A stretch of 64,000 bases of DNA, taken from Pseudoalteromonas sp. MMG007. GTDB taxonomy: Bacteria > Pseudomonadota > Gammaproteobacteria > Enterobacterales > Alteromonadaceae. Positions 29,669 to 37,764 of the stretch are shown here, one piece after another. Numbering within the stretch: the first letter of the stretch is position 1; each line of letters starts with the position of its first letter. Both the position numbers and the translations under genes were made by a program. The stretch spans positions 1 to 64,000 of the forward strand of contig NZ_JAGJEI010000007.1 of assembly GCF_018100985.1 (NCBI RefSeq). The letters run 5' to 3'. The notes beneath the pieces were generated by a model. The model did not search any database, was not told the DNA's origin, and saw nothing but the letters and a program-made list of their open reading frames with translations.

Positions 29669-31327
29669 ATGCGTACTTTGTTTTTATCAAATATGCGAAC
29701 ACGCCTTTTATTTACTTTACTCCCTGCTTTTTTATCATTAAATACAGTTGCGCAAGAGCAAAGCCAAACACTCATTTTAGTAGGCAGTACATTGGATGTG
29801 TGTAACAGCAGTAACGCTAAAAACTGCATAAATAGTCAGCAAATTAAAGGCAAGCAACACAGTTGGTTTAAAGTAACGAAGGCTAAAATAAAACAAATAA
29901 ATTTAAATTGGCCAACTAATAATACAAACAATAAAAGCGCTGCAGTACAGTCATTAACTAAAATGCTTAATAAAAGCACTAAGTCACTCTCAAAAAGTGA
30001 TTTATTATGGCAATGGCGCGATATAAACAACGAAGGGCTAAATAGTTTATCAAAACAAGAGTATAACTTTGTGATTGATATGCTAGAGGAATTTAAAGCT
30101 GACAAAGTACAGGTTAACACCGCATTAAATGCTCAAAACAGTACTAACAATATTTTGCAGTTTATATCGGGCAGCTTAAAAGTAAATAACCCCAATCCAA
30201 GCATGCTTGTAGTTACAGCATCTAGCAAAGACCCATACAGTACAGCTAATCGTTCTACAGCTCTTTTTGATTCAACAAATATCAACACTCAGTGGTTAGC
30301 GCTTACCCCTGCGTTAGTCAAAGCAATTACAACAAATAGCTGTAATAGTCTACCTGCACTTAGGCAAAGCGAAATGGGCGTTTATAACCGAGACGTTGTT
30401 TACCCTGAGCAAACAAAAATTGAAATGGCACTGTGTAAAGGTGGCGTACACGCATTAACTAGCCTTATAAAAAATAGTACAGGCGTTATGTTTAACGATG
30501 GCGATGTAAGCCTTACTCGTAAAGTATTATTCGATCAAAACAATAACCCATACCCTTGGACACAAGCACTGCAATCTCGCCCTGTAATTGTAGGTGAAGG
30601 GGCTGGCAGCTTAGTACAAAGTGCAGCCGCTAAAAGTAATTTAAATACTGCAATTGTTACAGGCGGCTCAAGCCTTGGGGCGCTGCGAGGTGACAAAGCC
30701 ACTAAGCAGCAACAGCTTACTTATACCACAGCTGGCGGCTTAGGTAGTTTTAATTATGGGCTGCTCGATAGCCAATTTAGTGAGCAAAACAGAACGCTTA
30801 GGCTTGCAACACTGCTAAGTAAAGCAAGCACAAAAGCCAAAAGTGATGAGCAATTACAGCAAGGCTTTGGTATTGATGAAAATACCGCTTTGGTGGCTAT
30901 TAAATCACCTGGGAGTAATTTAATAACCGTATTAGGCAGTGGTGGAGTGGTGCACTTAACAACAAACACTCAAGGTAAAACGCAAGGTACTAAAACGATT
31001 TACAACTATTCTTACTGGCCAGCTGGTAGCGTAATAGATATTAAAAATAATAAATTTAGCTTAAGTGAGCGCACTGTGAATCAATCACTGCCAAGTATAA
31101 AAATTCCTCCGCTGCCAGTGCAACGTTTTGGCGGTATTTTGTATGACTCAAAATTACGCTCACTCACACAAGCAATGTGCTTAAGCCAAGAGCAAAGCAC
31201 GGTAGCCCAACAAGATGAGTTTTTAATTGGTTTTAGTAGTACTGAAAATACAACCTATTATCGCGTAAATGCAAAAGAATTTGGCTGTGCAATAAGTAAC
31301 TTAAATTTAGCACTTAGTATGTTTTAA
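29669..31327 (+). CDS. exported cyanophycinase-like (peptidase S51) protein
   Basis: 552 residues with a signal peptide cleaved near AQEQ. The central region carries S51-like features: GEGAGSL, a nucleophile-elbow-like TGGSSLGALRG (Ser at about 334, compare GTSAGA in cyanophycinase), GSFNYGLLDSQFSEQNRTLRLATLL and GFGIDENTALV. Cyanophycinase cleaves beta-linked Asp-Arg polymers. This protein is longer, with an N-terminal extension of about 280 residues, so the substrate is uncertain and may be another isoaspartyl peptide. It is exported, probably to the periplasm or medium. Confidence 0.7.
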   Translation: MRTLFLSNMRTRLLFTLLPAFLSLNTVAQEQSQTLILVGSTLDVCNSSNAKNCINSQQIKGKQHSWFKVTKAKIKQINLNWPTNNTNNKSAAVQSLTKMLNKSTKSLSKSDLLWQWRDINNEGLNSLSKQEYNFVIDMLEEFKADKVQVNTALNAQNSTNNILQFISGSLKVNNPNPSMLVVTASSKDPYSTANRSTALFDSTNINTQWLALTPALVKAITTNSCNSLPALRQSEMGVYNRDVVYPEQTKIEMALCKGGVHALTSLIKNSTGVMFNDGDVSLTRKVLFDQNNNPYPWTQALQSRPVIVGEGAGSLVQSAAAKSNLNTAIVTGGSSLGALRGDKATKQQQLTYTTAGGLGSFNYGLLDSQFSEQNRTLRLATLLSKASTKAKSDEQLQQGFGIDENTALVAIKSPGSNLITVLGSGGVVHLTTNTQGKTQGTKTIYNYSYWPAGSVIDIKNNKFSLSERTVNQSLPSIKIPPLPVQRFGGILYDSKLRSLTQAMCLSQEQSTVAQQDEFLIGFSSTENTTYYRVNAKEFGCAISNLNLALSMF

Positions 31328-31446
31328 AATATATAGGCGCTGCATTCAAAGCAAAGGGTTTAAGTTTGCTTAAGTGCCCTATAAAATATGACTATATTAA
31401 ATTATATGCTTATCCCTTTAATAAGCACGACTAACAAAGAGCTTTT

Positions 31447-31695
31447 ATGAATAACGAACACGACATGATAGATAACTTAGCAGACCTTGAAGTTTTTTTA
31501 CTCGCTGTAGAAAATGGCGGTTTAGGTTTAACAGGCGTTGCAGGCGTAGGAATGGCTACAAACAATAAAGATGGCAGCCACTTTGTCGCTGTATTTGACG
31601 ACCGTCAGCAACTTTTATTAGCTCGCAGTGTTACTAAAGATGTTTTTGATAATGGCAAAGACATGGTGCGTAACGGCGTAGGGCGAAAGCACTAA
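31447..31695 (+). CDS. small conserved-looking hypothetical protein
   Basis: 82 residues, acidic N-terminal helix, then a Gly/Val-rich stretch (GGLGLTGVAGVGMATNN) and a beta-like segment. No signal or membrane span is certain. I do not recognise it. It is followed by a terminator and is the last chromosomal gene before the integrated element. Confidence 0.6.
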   Translation: MNNEHDMIDNLADLEVFLLAVENGGLGLTGVAGVGMATNNKDGSHFVAVFDDRQQLLLARSVTKDVFDNGKDMVRNGVGRKH

Positions 31696-31732
31696 ATTTA
31701 TTAATCTGAATTCAGATAAGTTATAAATTTTT

Positions 31733-31756
31733 AAAGCGCTAAAGGCGCTTTTTCGT
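31733..31756 (+). terminator. Rho-independent terminator
   Basis: The stem AAAGCGC / GCGCTTT around TAAAG is followed by T residues, after the 82-residue gene. Confidence 0.75.
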
Positions 31757-31871
31757 ATTTAAATGCAAACTAAGGGAGATTTCAGTTTAAAATATCATTT
31801 TATTGGAGAGAAAATTAGTTATTACTGCATTAAATATGAGAAATTTGGAATAGTTACTTTAAGGATTTAAT

Positions 31872-31916
31872 TGGTCGGTATGGAGAGATTCGAACTATCG
31901 CCCCCTGCCACCCCAT
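31872..31916 (-). repeat. att site: displaced 3' fragment of tRNA-Pro
   Basis: 45 bp matching the 3' half of the tRNA-Pro gene at 40352-40396, including TGG (the CCA end), with two substitutions. It lacks the 5' half and is not a functional tRNA. It marks the left boundary of the island. Confidence 0.9.
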
Positions 31917-32070
31917 AAAAATTACCTGTGTTCTTTAGTGTACAAAAGTGGCTTAACGTGTCCTATCGTGAAGTGTTCAAAGTTATTGTAACTCATTGCT
32001 ATTGAAAGGATTGTGCTTTTAAATTATACCTAGTGAATGAACGTGAAGTTTAGTGAACTAAAATCAGCTC

Positions 32071-32122
32071 GTGCGATAAATGTGCGACAAAAGTTTTGGG
32101 TTAACTCTAGGTGTGCGAAAAA
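32071..32122 (+). promoter_or_regulatory. GTGCGATAAA boxes, left (putative integrase arm sites)
   Basis: GTGCGATAAA at 32071-32080 and GTGCGACAAA at 32082-32091 are 11 bp apart head-to-tail, with a weaker GTGCGAAAAA at 32113-32122. They lie just before the integrase ATG. The same pair occurs near the right end (40253-40273). By analogy to P4 and lambda they may bind the integrase N-terminal domain and also regulate int. Confidence 0.65.
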
Positions 32123-33381
32123 TGGCGTCAATTAAAGTAAAATTAACTGAATCGATACTCAAAAATATTCCCTTGGAAATTACCAAAATCAATGACACTG
32201 AGATCTCCGGTTTTTATCTCAATGTTGGAAGGCCAAATAAGGAGGGTAAACGCTCACAAGTATATTATCTGTATTACCGCCTTGGAGGCCGAGGTTCAAG
32301 AGAAAGAAGGTTAGCCCTAGGCAGCTCATCGGTAATAACAGTGAGTGAGGCCAGGCAGCTTGCTAAGCAATATATTGGTGATGTATCGCGTGGTATTGAT
32401 GTTTTTTTACAAAATAAGAAAGCAGCGCAGATTGAAAAGCAAGAAAGCGCTTTACCGACAATTGCTGTGCTTGCTAATGAGTTTATTGAAAGAGATATTA
32501 AAGCTAACCGTAAAGATGTAAAGCCTGTTATTAGAATGTTTGATAAAGACATTTTGCCCTTTATTGGTAATTACAAACTTAAAGAAATAACCCGCCGTGA
32601 AATTTTCGAAAAGGTGCTTGATCCAATAACAGATAGAGGTGCTAAAACGCAGGCGAATAAAACACTATCCATTCTAAAACAAATGTTTAATTTTGGTGTT
32701 GAGCGAGATTTAATACAAGGTAATCCCATCAGCACAGTGAAAAAGAAAAGCGTGGGTGGCCTAGAAAAGTCGCGAACCAGAGCGCTCGAATTTGAAGAGG
32801 TTGTTCAAGTATTTGAGCGCCTACCGAAGCTAGGTATAAGCCAACAAGTTATATACGCACTGAAGTGTATTACTTTAACTGGTTGTAGGCCAATAGAAGT
32901 CACAGGCGCACAGTGGCAAGAGTTTGATTTTGATAAGATGATATGGACAATCCCTGCCGAGCGCGTTAAGCAAAATAAAAATGGCGAGAGAACCCATAAA
33001 GTCCCGATTACTCAAAATATGGTAATTTTGCTTGATGAACTTCGTGCAGCATTTGGCTACCTCAATTCTAAATATGTATTCCCGAGTACAGCAACCAATA
33101 AATCAGGCCCAGGTGAACAACCGATTGACAGGCACTCACTGTCACGATCTATAAGTCGGAAGTTAGAGCAACTTGGAGTACCAAAGTTTGTACCTCACGA
33201 TTTAAGAAGAACCGTAGCCACTCGGTTAGGTGATGCAGATATTGGAGCTGATCCCATAGTGATTGAAAAAATTCTCAACCATCAATTGCAAGGTGTGCAG
33301 GGGGTTTATAACTTGCAGGAATATATGATTAAAAGAGTAGATGTGTTGAATACTTGGGGAAAGAAACTCTATCAAAACTGA
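32122..33381 (+). CDS. P4-type tyrosine integrase (DUF4102 family)
   Basis: 419 residues. An N-terminal DUF4102 arm-binding domain (about 1-90), a SAM-like core-binding domain (about 105-195) and a C-terminal tyrosine recombinase domain are present. Catalytic residues are visible: Arg in TGCRPIEV, HxxR in PHDLRRTVATRL, and Tyr in the C-terminal GVYNLQEY. These enzymes insert islands into tRNA 3' ends, which matches the tRNA-Pro site. I chose ATG 32122 (MASIKVKLTES); the upstream in-frame start at 32080 lies within the repeat boxes. Confidence 0.93.
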   Translation: MASIKVKLTESILKNIPLEITKINDTEISGFYLNVGRPNKEGKRSQVYYLYYRLGGRGSRERRLALGSSSVITVSEARQLAKQYIGDVSRGIDVFLQNKKAAQIEKQESALPTIAVLANEFIERDIKANRKDVKPVIRMFDKDILPFIGNYKLKEITRREIFEKVLDPITDRGAKTQANKTLSILKQMFNFGVERDLIQGNPISTVKKKSVGGLEKSRTRALEFEEVVQVFERLPKLGISQQVIYALKCITLTGCRPIEVTGAQWQEFDFDKMIWTIPAERVKQNKNGERTHKVPITQNMVILLDELRAAFGYLNSKYVFPSTATNKSGPGEQPIDRHSLSRSISRKLEQLGVPKFVPHDLRRTVATRLGDADIGADPIVIEKILNHQLQGVQGVYNLQEYMIKRVDVLNTWGKKLYQN

Positions 33382-33531
33382 ACGTTTCCTAAAAGTATAA
33401 ACATCTGCATATAAGTAGTGCTTCCATTAAGAAGCCAAAGCAATTACTATGAACTCATTAAACGCTGTAACTTAGTTTTTTGGGGTAAATGCCCAAAAAA
33501 CGCTATTATGGGAACCCTGGAGGGTCTAAAT

Positions 33532-34848
33532 ATGATACTTCGCTTTGGTTGTAGTAACTTTAAGTCAATTAGTGATTACCAAGAGCTTTTAATGACTGCG
33601 ACAAATATCAAGGAGATTGAGCAACATAACGTATTTCACCCAGATGGTATACGAGAAGGAGTTTTACCTATTACGGCCATATACGGTGCAAATGGAGCAG
33701 GTAAGACAAATATACTTTCTGCATTAGCCTTTTTCGTTAATAGTATTCGCCTGAATACTAAGCGTGATTTCTCTGACGTATCTATTCCGAAATTTAAGTT
33801 GGATACGGAGTTTGAGAATATTGATACTGGATTTGATATTGATTTTTATCTTAACGGTAAACATTACCATTATGGCTATTTAGTTAAGGAAGGTATAGTT
33901 CAAAGCGAATGGCTTTATTTATTTTCATATAAGAAAAGAATGTCTCGAACTGTACTCTTTCATCGCGATGCAGAGGCTGATGAAGAGTATTACTTTAGTA
34001 AAGAGTTTAAGGGTAAAAATGTAGCTATATCTGAAATCACTTCTTCGAGTACATTATTTTTATCTACAGCTGCTAAAAGTAACCATGATACAGCCAGAGA
34101 GGTTTTTGAATATTTTGATGACTGCTATAACTTTCGATTCAGAAATGGAAATAATGAAAACTCAATAGCCAAAAAGATACTTGAAAATGATTTAAAAAAG
34201 GATATTGGAAACTTTTTATCGTTAATTGATATTGGGGCTGTATCTTTAGATGTCAAAAAGCATAAATTAGAAGATGAGCAAAAAGAGTTAAAGGAAGGGT
34301 TAAGACAAGCTTTTATTTCACTTCTTAATACTAACGAAAGCATTGAATTTAAGCTCGGTGATAACGATGAATCTGTTGAATATAATTTAAGTATTTCTAG
34401 GAAGAATAGTGAAGGAGCTATCGTTAACTTTAAATATGGTGATGAAAGCTTAGGAACAAGATCTCTTATTTCACTTTTAGCATCAGTTTTTCTTATTTTA
34501 AGGAATGGGGGAGTCTTCATAGTCGATGAACTCGAGTCTAGTCTACATACTCTATTATCCTTGAAAGTTGTTGAGTTATTTAATTGCAGTAAGATAAACT
34601 CAAAGGGCGCTCAACTTATTTTCACAACACATGAAACTCAACTTTTGAGTTACTCAGGTTTTAGAAAAGATGAGATATGGCTTACTGAAAAATGCGGAAA
34701 TGGCAGTACTAAATTAGCCCCACTATCTGACTACGCAATACCAAATAAATCTAATGTACGTAATGGCTATTTAGACGGTCGTTTCGGTGCAATTCCTTTC
34801 CTAGGGTTGATCGACAGTTTTGAAAATCTATGGGGGAGTAATGGGTAG
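33532..34848 (+). CDS. RloA-like AAA ATPase (AbiL/PARIS-like defence component)
   Basis: 438 residues from ATG 33532, which has GGAGGG seven bases upstream; a longer frame from 33418 is unlikely. It is an SMC/OLD-like ATPase of the AAA_15 type. Walker A YGANGAGKTN is at about 50-59, followed by a long interrupted middle, a signature-like SLGTRSLISLL and Walker B FIVDELESSLH, then a conserved FTTHE. It overlaps the rloB-like start by 8 bp, so the two are coupled. Pairs of this kind (RloA/RloB, AbiLi/AbiLii, AriA/AriB) act as phage-triggered abortive systems; that function is inferred from the family. Confidence 0.85.
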   Translation: MILRFGCSNFKSISDYQELLMTATNIKEIEQHNVFHPDGIREGVLPITAIYGANGAGKTNILSALAFFVNSIRLNTKRDFSDVSIPKFKLDTEFENIDTGFDIDFYLNGKHYHYGYLVKEGIVQSEWLYLFSYKKRMSRTVLFHRDAEADEEYYFSKEFKGKNVAISEITSSSTLFLSTAAKSNHDTAREVFEYFDDCYNFRFRNGNNENSIAKKILENDLKKDIGNFLSLIDIGAVSLDVKKHKLEDEQKELKEGLRQAFISLLNTNESIEFKLGDNDESVEYNLSISRKNSEGAIVNFKYGDESLGTRSLISLLASVFLILRNGGVFIVDELESSLHTLLSLKVVELFNCSKINSKGAQLIFTTHETQLLSYSGFRKDEIWLTEKCGNGSTKLAPLSDYAIPNKSNVRNGYLDGRFGAIPFLGLIDSFENLWGSNG

Positions 34849-35509
34849 GAACTTTAGACAAGCTAGGAGCATAAAACGTAAGGCAGGCTCTATTCAACCA
34901 AAGATTAAGATAGTCGCATTCTGTGAAGGGAAAAACACAGAGCCTGATTTTATTAATGGATTTAGTAAACTCCATGGTAATGGGCTTGTTTTCGTTGAGT
35001 GCGTTAGAGCTGCTGGAGTTCCAATGACGCTAGTCGACGCTTGTTCTGAAAAAGTAAAAAAATTGAACAAACTAGCTAAGAAAAGCGATGACCCTTTAGA
35101 TAAAAACTTTCAAGTTTGGGGAGTTTTTGATAGAGATGAACATCCTAATGTCGCAGCTGCATTTGATAAAGCACGAGCTAATGATGTACGAGTTGCTTTT
35201 TCGAACCCTTGTTTTGAGCTTTGGCCATATTTACATTATAAAATGCAATCTGCTGATATACACCGAAAGGAAATGCAGAAAAAATTAGAACCGTTAATGA
35301 AAAGTTATGATAGTAATAATAGTAAGGTTGTCTGCCCTTTCGAGTTGGACTTAGCCGGTGACTATGAAGAAGCTAAAGCTCGCTCTATAAAACTTAGACA
35401 GAACCATCAACAAGTAGGAATCGAAGAGATAGAACAGAACCCCAGTACAAATGTTTATGAGCTATTTGACCTAATAATAGAAAATGGTAAGAAAAAGACT
35501 TCTTGTTAG
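34841..35509 (+). CDS. RloB-like TOPRIM-type effector
   Basis: 222 residues from ATG 34841, preceded by GGGGGAG and overlapping the ATPase stop. It matches the RloB family. FCEGKNTEPDF (conserved Glu), VFDRDEH (DxD) and NPCFELWPYLHY are the expected metal-binding and signature motifs of this TOPRIM-like fold. It is presumably the nuclease or toxin half of the pair, released or activated when the ATPase senses phage. Base composition is slightly more AT-rich than the flanking core genes. It is the last gene of a two-gene operon. Confidence 0.85.
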   Translation: MGRNFRQARSIKRKAGSIQPKIKIVAFCEGKNTEPDFINGFSKLHGNGLVFVECVRAAGVPMTLVDACSEKVKKLNKLAKKSDDPLDKNFQVWGVFDRDEHPNVAAAFDKARANDVRVAFSNPCFELWPYLHYKMQSADIHRKEMQKKLEPLMKSYDSNNSKVVCPFELDLAGDYEEAKARSIKLRQNHQQVGIEEIEQNPSTNVYELFDLIIENGKKKTSC

Positions 35510-35538
35510 TTATCTTTACACCTGAAATATGAATTAGT

Positions 35539-36420
35539 TTAGGTTAGATATACAACTGTAATTTCCGGCCTAAAATGCCCCATCTCTTGTGAAACGGCCT
35601 CTAAGGCCGTTTTATATTTAAAACCTAGTGCATGAAGCTCAACCATTCTTTCTTGAGCATAGCTGTGCCTCAGGCCGTGTGCGCCAGTTGAAAATAGTAG
35701 GGTGCGGTTAGAGGCCTTAGAAAAAGAATCAGACCATTTTTTACCACCACCGATATCATAATGCTGCAAATAGTTAATTTCTCTATCGGTGACTGTGATA
35801 GGTTGCTTGAGCTTTTTAGCTTCTAATTGATCAACAAGATGGTTTGGTATTAATACATGGCGTATCAAGCCGCCTTTACCTGCTACAGTGTATAGCTCAC
35901 CACTTCGGCCCTGCCATTTCGAATCTAGGGCTGGGCGGTTATTTGGCGGTCTTTCACTTGCTTTAGAAAGTGTTAATAGTTCATGGGCTCTTAAGCCTGC
36001 GGCGTAAGCAAGTTGTGTTGCTAGTTCGTGTTTAACAGTTTGTCGTCGAGAGATCGCCTGAGCTTGTTCAGGTGTGTATGCACGCGAACGTTTGATTTCT
36101 TCTAATAACGACTTTACTCGGTAAAGAGTCTGTTTTGGTTGTAATTTGCCATTGAATTGCATCATCGCTTGTATTGCTTGGCGTTCCATATCTAAGGTTT
36201 TTTGACCAACAATTTCAGCTCTGTAATCGAGATACATGCGTGCTTGCTCTAAACTCATCGCCTGAATGCCATTAATCCCGATATCTTTTGCCCAGCTAGC
36301 AACCGTCTTAAGTGACTGCATATAGTTTCTGGCAGTACCTAGAGACTTTATACGCTTTGTTTTAGTTAGTCCTTTGATAACGTTTTTAGCTTGCGTTTCA
36401 GCTTTAGCAAATTTAGGCAT
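35539..36420 (-). CDS. second, short tyrosine recombinase
   Basis: 293 residues from ATG 36420. It has a core-binding domain and a catalytic domain with Arg in AYAAGLRAHELL, HxxR in GAHGLRHSYAQERM, Gly-His in MGHFRPEI, and Tyr four residues from the C terminus (VVYLT). No arm-binding domain is present, so it differs from the island integrase and looks more Xer/IntI-like in size. It lies 3' of, and overlaps, a small HTH gene, and next to large foldable repeats. Its target site is unknown. Confidence 0.85.
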   Translation of the reverse strand: MPKFAKAETQAKNVIKGLTKTKRIKSLGTARNYMQSLKTVASWAKDIGINGIQAMSLEQARMYLDYRAEIVGQKTLDMERQAIQAMMQFNGKLQPKQTLYRVKSLLEEIKRSRAYTPEQAQAISRRQTVKHELATQLAYAAGLRAHELLTLSKASERPPNNRPALDSKWQGRSGELYTVAGKGGLIRHVLIPNHLVDQLEAKKLKQPITVTDREINYLQHYDIGGGKKWSDSFSKASNRTLLFSTGAHGLRHSYAQERMVELHALGFKYKTALEAVSQEMGHFRPEITVVYLT

Positions 36421-36634
36421 TCTTATCAATCCATCGTTTTACAGTTGTCCAATGCACTTTCACCCCTCGTTTAGCTAGCCAAAGTTGAAGGTCAGATTTT
36501 GTAGTCCCATTTTCATAAAACTTCCTAAGCTGGTGTTGGTATTTGTCAAGCTTTGAAGGTTTATGCCGTTTTTTAGTACGTAGCTTTTTTAGCTCATTTA
36601 ATTGTTCGATTTCTTTATTCAGATCAAAAGTCAT
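36413..36634 (-). CDS. small helix-turn-helix protein coupled to the recombinase
   Basis: 73 residues from ATG 36634 (GGAGAT upstream), basic (KKLRTKKRHKPSKLDKYQ). The C-terminal half, FYENGTTKSDLQLWLAKRGVKVHWTTVKRWI, reads as a DNA-binding helix-turn-helix. Its stop overlaps the start of the recombinase gene by 8 bp, so it is probably an accessory DNA-binding partner or regulator of that recombinase. Confidence 0.7.
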   Translation of the reverse strand: MTFDLNKEIEQLNELKKLRTKKRHKPSKLDKYQHQLRKFYENGTTKSDLQLWLAKRGVKVHWTTVKRWIDKNA

Positions 36635-36707
36635 GTCTATCTCCAAGGTTGTAAGATTAACTGGCAACTTAGTTACTCAGCGACACTGAAGCCTATTCGC
36701 CCCTGTT

Positions 36708-36723
36708 TTTCGCACATGCGAAA
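36708..36723. promoter_or_regulatory. operator-like palindrome
   Basis: TTTCGCA-CA-TGCGAAA is a 7-bp inverted repeat about 75 bp upstream of the HTH-recombinase pair (transcribed leftward). Position and symmetry suggest a regulator site. Confidence 0.45.
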
Positions 36724-36765
36724 GGCTCGGACCGATCTCGCCTTAATGTATTTCCTCTTTACGTG

Positions 36766-36885
36766 AAAAACGGCAGCAGAAAGCGCCGACATTACGCCTT
36801 AAATGTGGCGTGAGACATGACTATTAAATTGATATGAGTGAGGGTCCTCACTACGTGTTGTCGGCAGCTGAACAGCGCCGTTTTT
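36766..36885. repeat. forked inverted-repeat structure 1
   Basis: Outer arms AAAAACGGC (36766-36774) / GCCGTTTTT (36877-36885) and second arms GCCGACA (36785-36791) / TGTCGGC (36859-36865) enclose two inner hairpins: TTACGCC/GGCGTGA (36792-36813) and AGTGAGG/CCTCACT (36837-36852). The whole 120 bp can fold as a forked hairpin in single-stranded DNA or RNA. There is no open frame. Confidence 0.75.
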
Positions 36886-36976
36886 AGTAAATGCCTAATA
36901 GGCTATTTCAGTATTAGGTTAGCGTTAAAATTGATTCTGTGCAATCTGCAAATAAAAACCTGCGCATAAGACATGC

Positions 36977-37096
36977 AAAACCAAGCCCCCCGCTATGAAG
37001 CGAGCGATTTATCGCTTCGACATAGCGGGGGGCGTAGCCCCTTTTAAAAGAGGAGGCATTTGCTCATGATGCCTCAGTTTAAAAGGGCTTGGTTTT
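36977..37096. repeat. forked inverted-repeat structure 2
   Basis: A perfect 12-bp outer stem, AAAACCAAGCCC (36977-36988) / GGGCTTGGTTTT (37085-37096), encloses hairpin A (CCCCCCGCTATG 36986-36997 with CATAGCGGGGGG 37021-37032, inner AAGCGA/TCGCTT) and hairpin B (CCCTTTTAAA 37039-37048 with TTTAAAAGGG 37078-37087, inner GAGGCAT/ATGCCTC). Length and layout match structure 1, but the sequences are unrelated. Confidence 0.8.
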
Positions 37097-37160
37097 ATGA
37101 AGTTTAACCAATGGCATATACTCAATAAGAACCCAGATTATAAGCGATTGGGAAGTTTAT

Positions 37161-37268
37161 ATGGGTCCATTGATAGTGAGTAATATACTCATCATTAGCA
37201 TAGTTATATTTTTCGCAGTCCTGTTTTATAGAAACAGGCAAGCCATAGTTAAAAGGAAAAGAGAATAA
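37161..37268 (+). CDS. putative 35-residue membrane microprotein
   Basis: ATG 37161, with GGGAAG upstream, encodes a 35-residue peptide. It has one hydrophobic span (about 4-22, ILIISIVIFFAVLF) and a strongly basic tail (YRNRQAIVKRKRE), typical of a single-pass inner-membrane microprotein. It ends one base before the next start, so it would be coupled to the 80-residue gene. It is a prediction from sequence only. Confidence 0.45.
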   Translation: MGPLIVSNILIISIVIFFAVLFYRNRQAIVKRKRE

Positions 37269-37269
37269 A

Positions 37270-37512
37270 ATGAATCATCATAGCTCTATACACAGTGAGT
37301 CAGAAACGACAGCCAGCAGCAGAACTAGAAAAGTGTCAAATAGTCGGCTTAGAAAACTTACGGAGGGGTTAACTGAAACTCGACTTGAAAAGTACATCGC
37401 TTTGGCGTTCCTCGAAAAGTTAATTTGGGAGCATGAGGATCAAAGTATTAAGCTAGCAGCATTAGAATATTGGTTTAAATTGGTAGGTGAGGGACAGCAA
37501 GTTAATAGTTAA
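37270..37512 (+). CDS. hypothetical protein in island
   Basis: 80 residues. A Ser/Thr-rich N terminus and basic stretch (SSRTRKVSNSRLRKL) are followed by an amphipathic helix (RLEKYIALAFLEKLIWEHEDQSIKLAALEYWFKLV). It has an AAGGAAAAGAG ribosome-binding region. It could be a small DNA-binding or adaptor protein; I do not recognise it. Confidence 0.6.
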   Translation: MNHHSSIHSESETTASSRTRKVSNSRLRKLTEGLTETRLEKYIALAFLEKLIWEHEDQSIKLAALEYWFKLVGEGQQVNS

Positions 37513-37593
37513 AGGATAAAAAAGCTTTAGAGGTAAAGCTATCCTCTAAAACAGCCCTTGAAAGTTCACGTTTCATCATTTATATTCATTTGT

Positions 37594-37754
37594 ACGCACA
37601 TTAAGTGCGTTCCTGCGAAGGGAGTCACTTAGGTGACATTAAAAACAGGCGCCTTCAGGCTGCCTTCAATACGTAACGAGGAAACTTATGAAACCACTTT
37701 AACGTGGTGATGTCTTGCGCATCCATAACGCCCTTCGCTTTCATTTACGTATTG
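37594..37754. repeat. nested inverted repeats before the AlpA-like gene
   Basis: Outer pairs GCGAAGGG (37615-37622) / CCCTTCGC (37731-37738) and CAATACGTAA (37667-37676) / TTACGTATTG (37745-37754) interleave. Small hairpins lie within or beside them: ACGCAC/GTGCGT (37594-37610), GTCAC/GTGAC (37624-37637) and ACCAC/GTGGT (37693-37708). This is a third structured block in the same island and may be a control or replication site. Confidence 0.6.
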
Positions 37755-37764
37755 GAGAGCGAAC

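Noticed and set aside
31872-31916. A second tRNA-Pro gene
   Set aside because: Only the 3' half is present and it has two substitutions. It is the displaced att copy.
34125-34520. 131-codon minus-strand frame inside the RloA-like gene
   Set aside because: It is low-complexity (Ser/Leu-rich), antisense to a conserved ATPase, and without start signals.
37689-37703. Five-codon ORF (ATG AAA CCA CTT TAA) as a leader peptide for the AlpA-like gene
   Set aside because: Too short to support, with no attenuator-like alternating stems tied to its codons.
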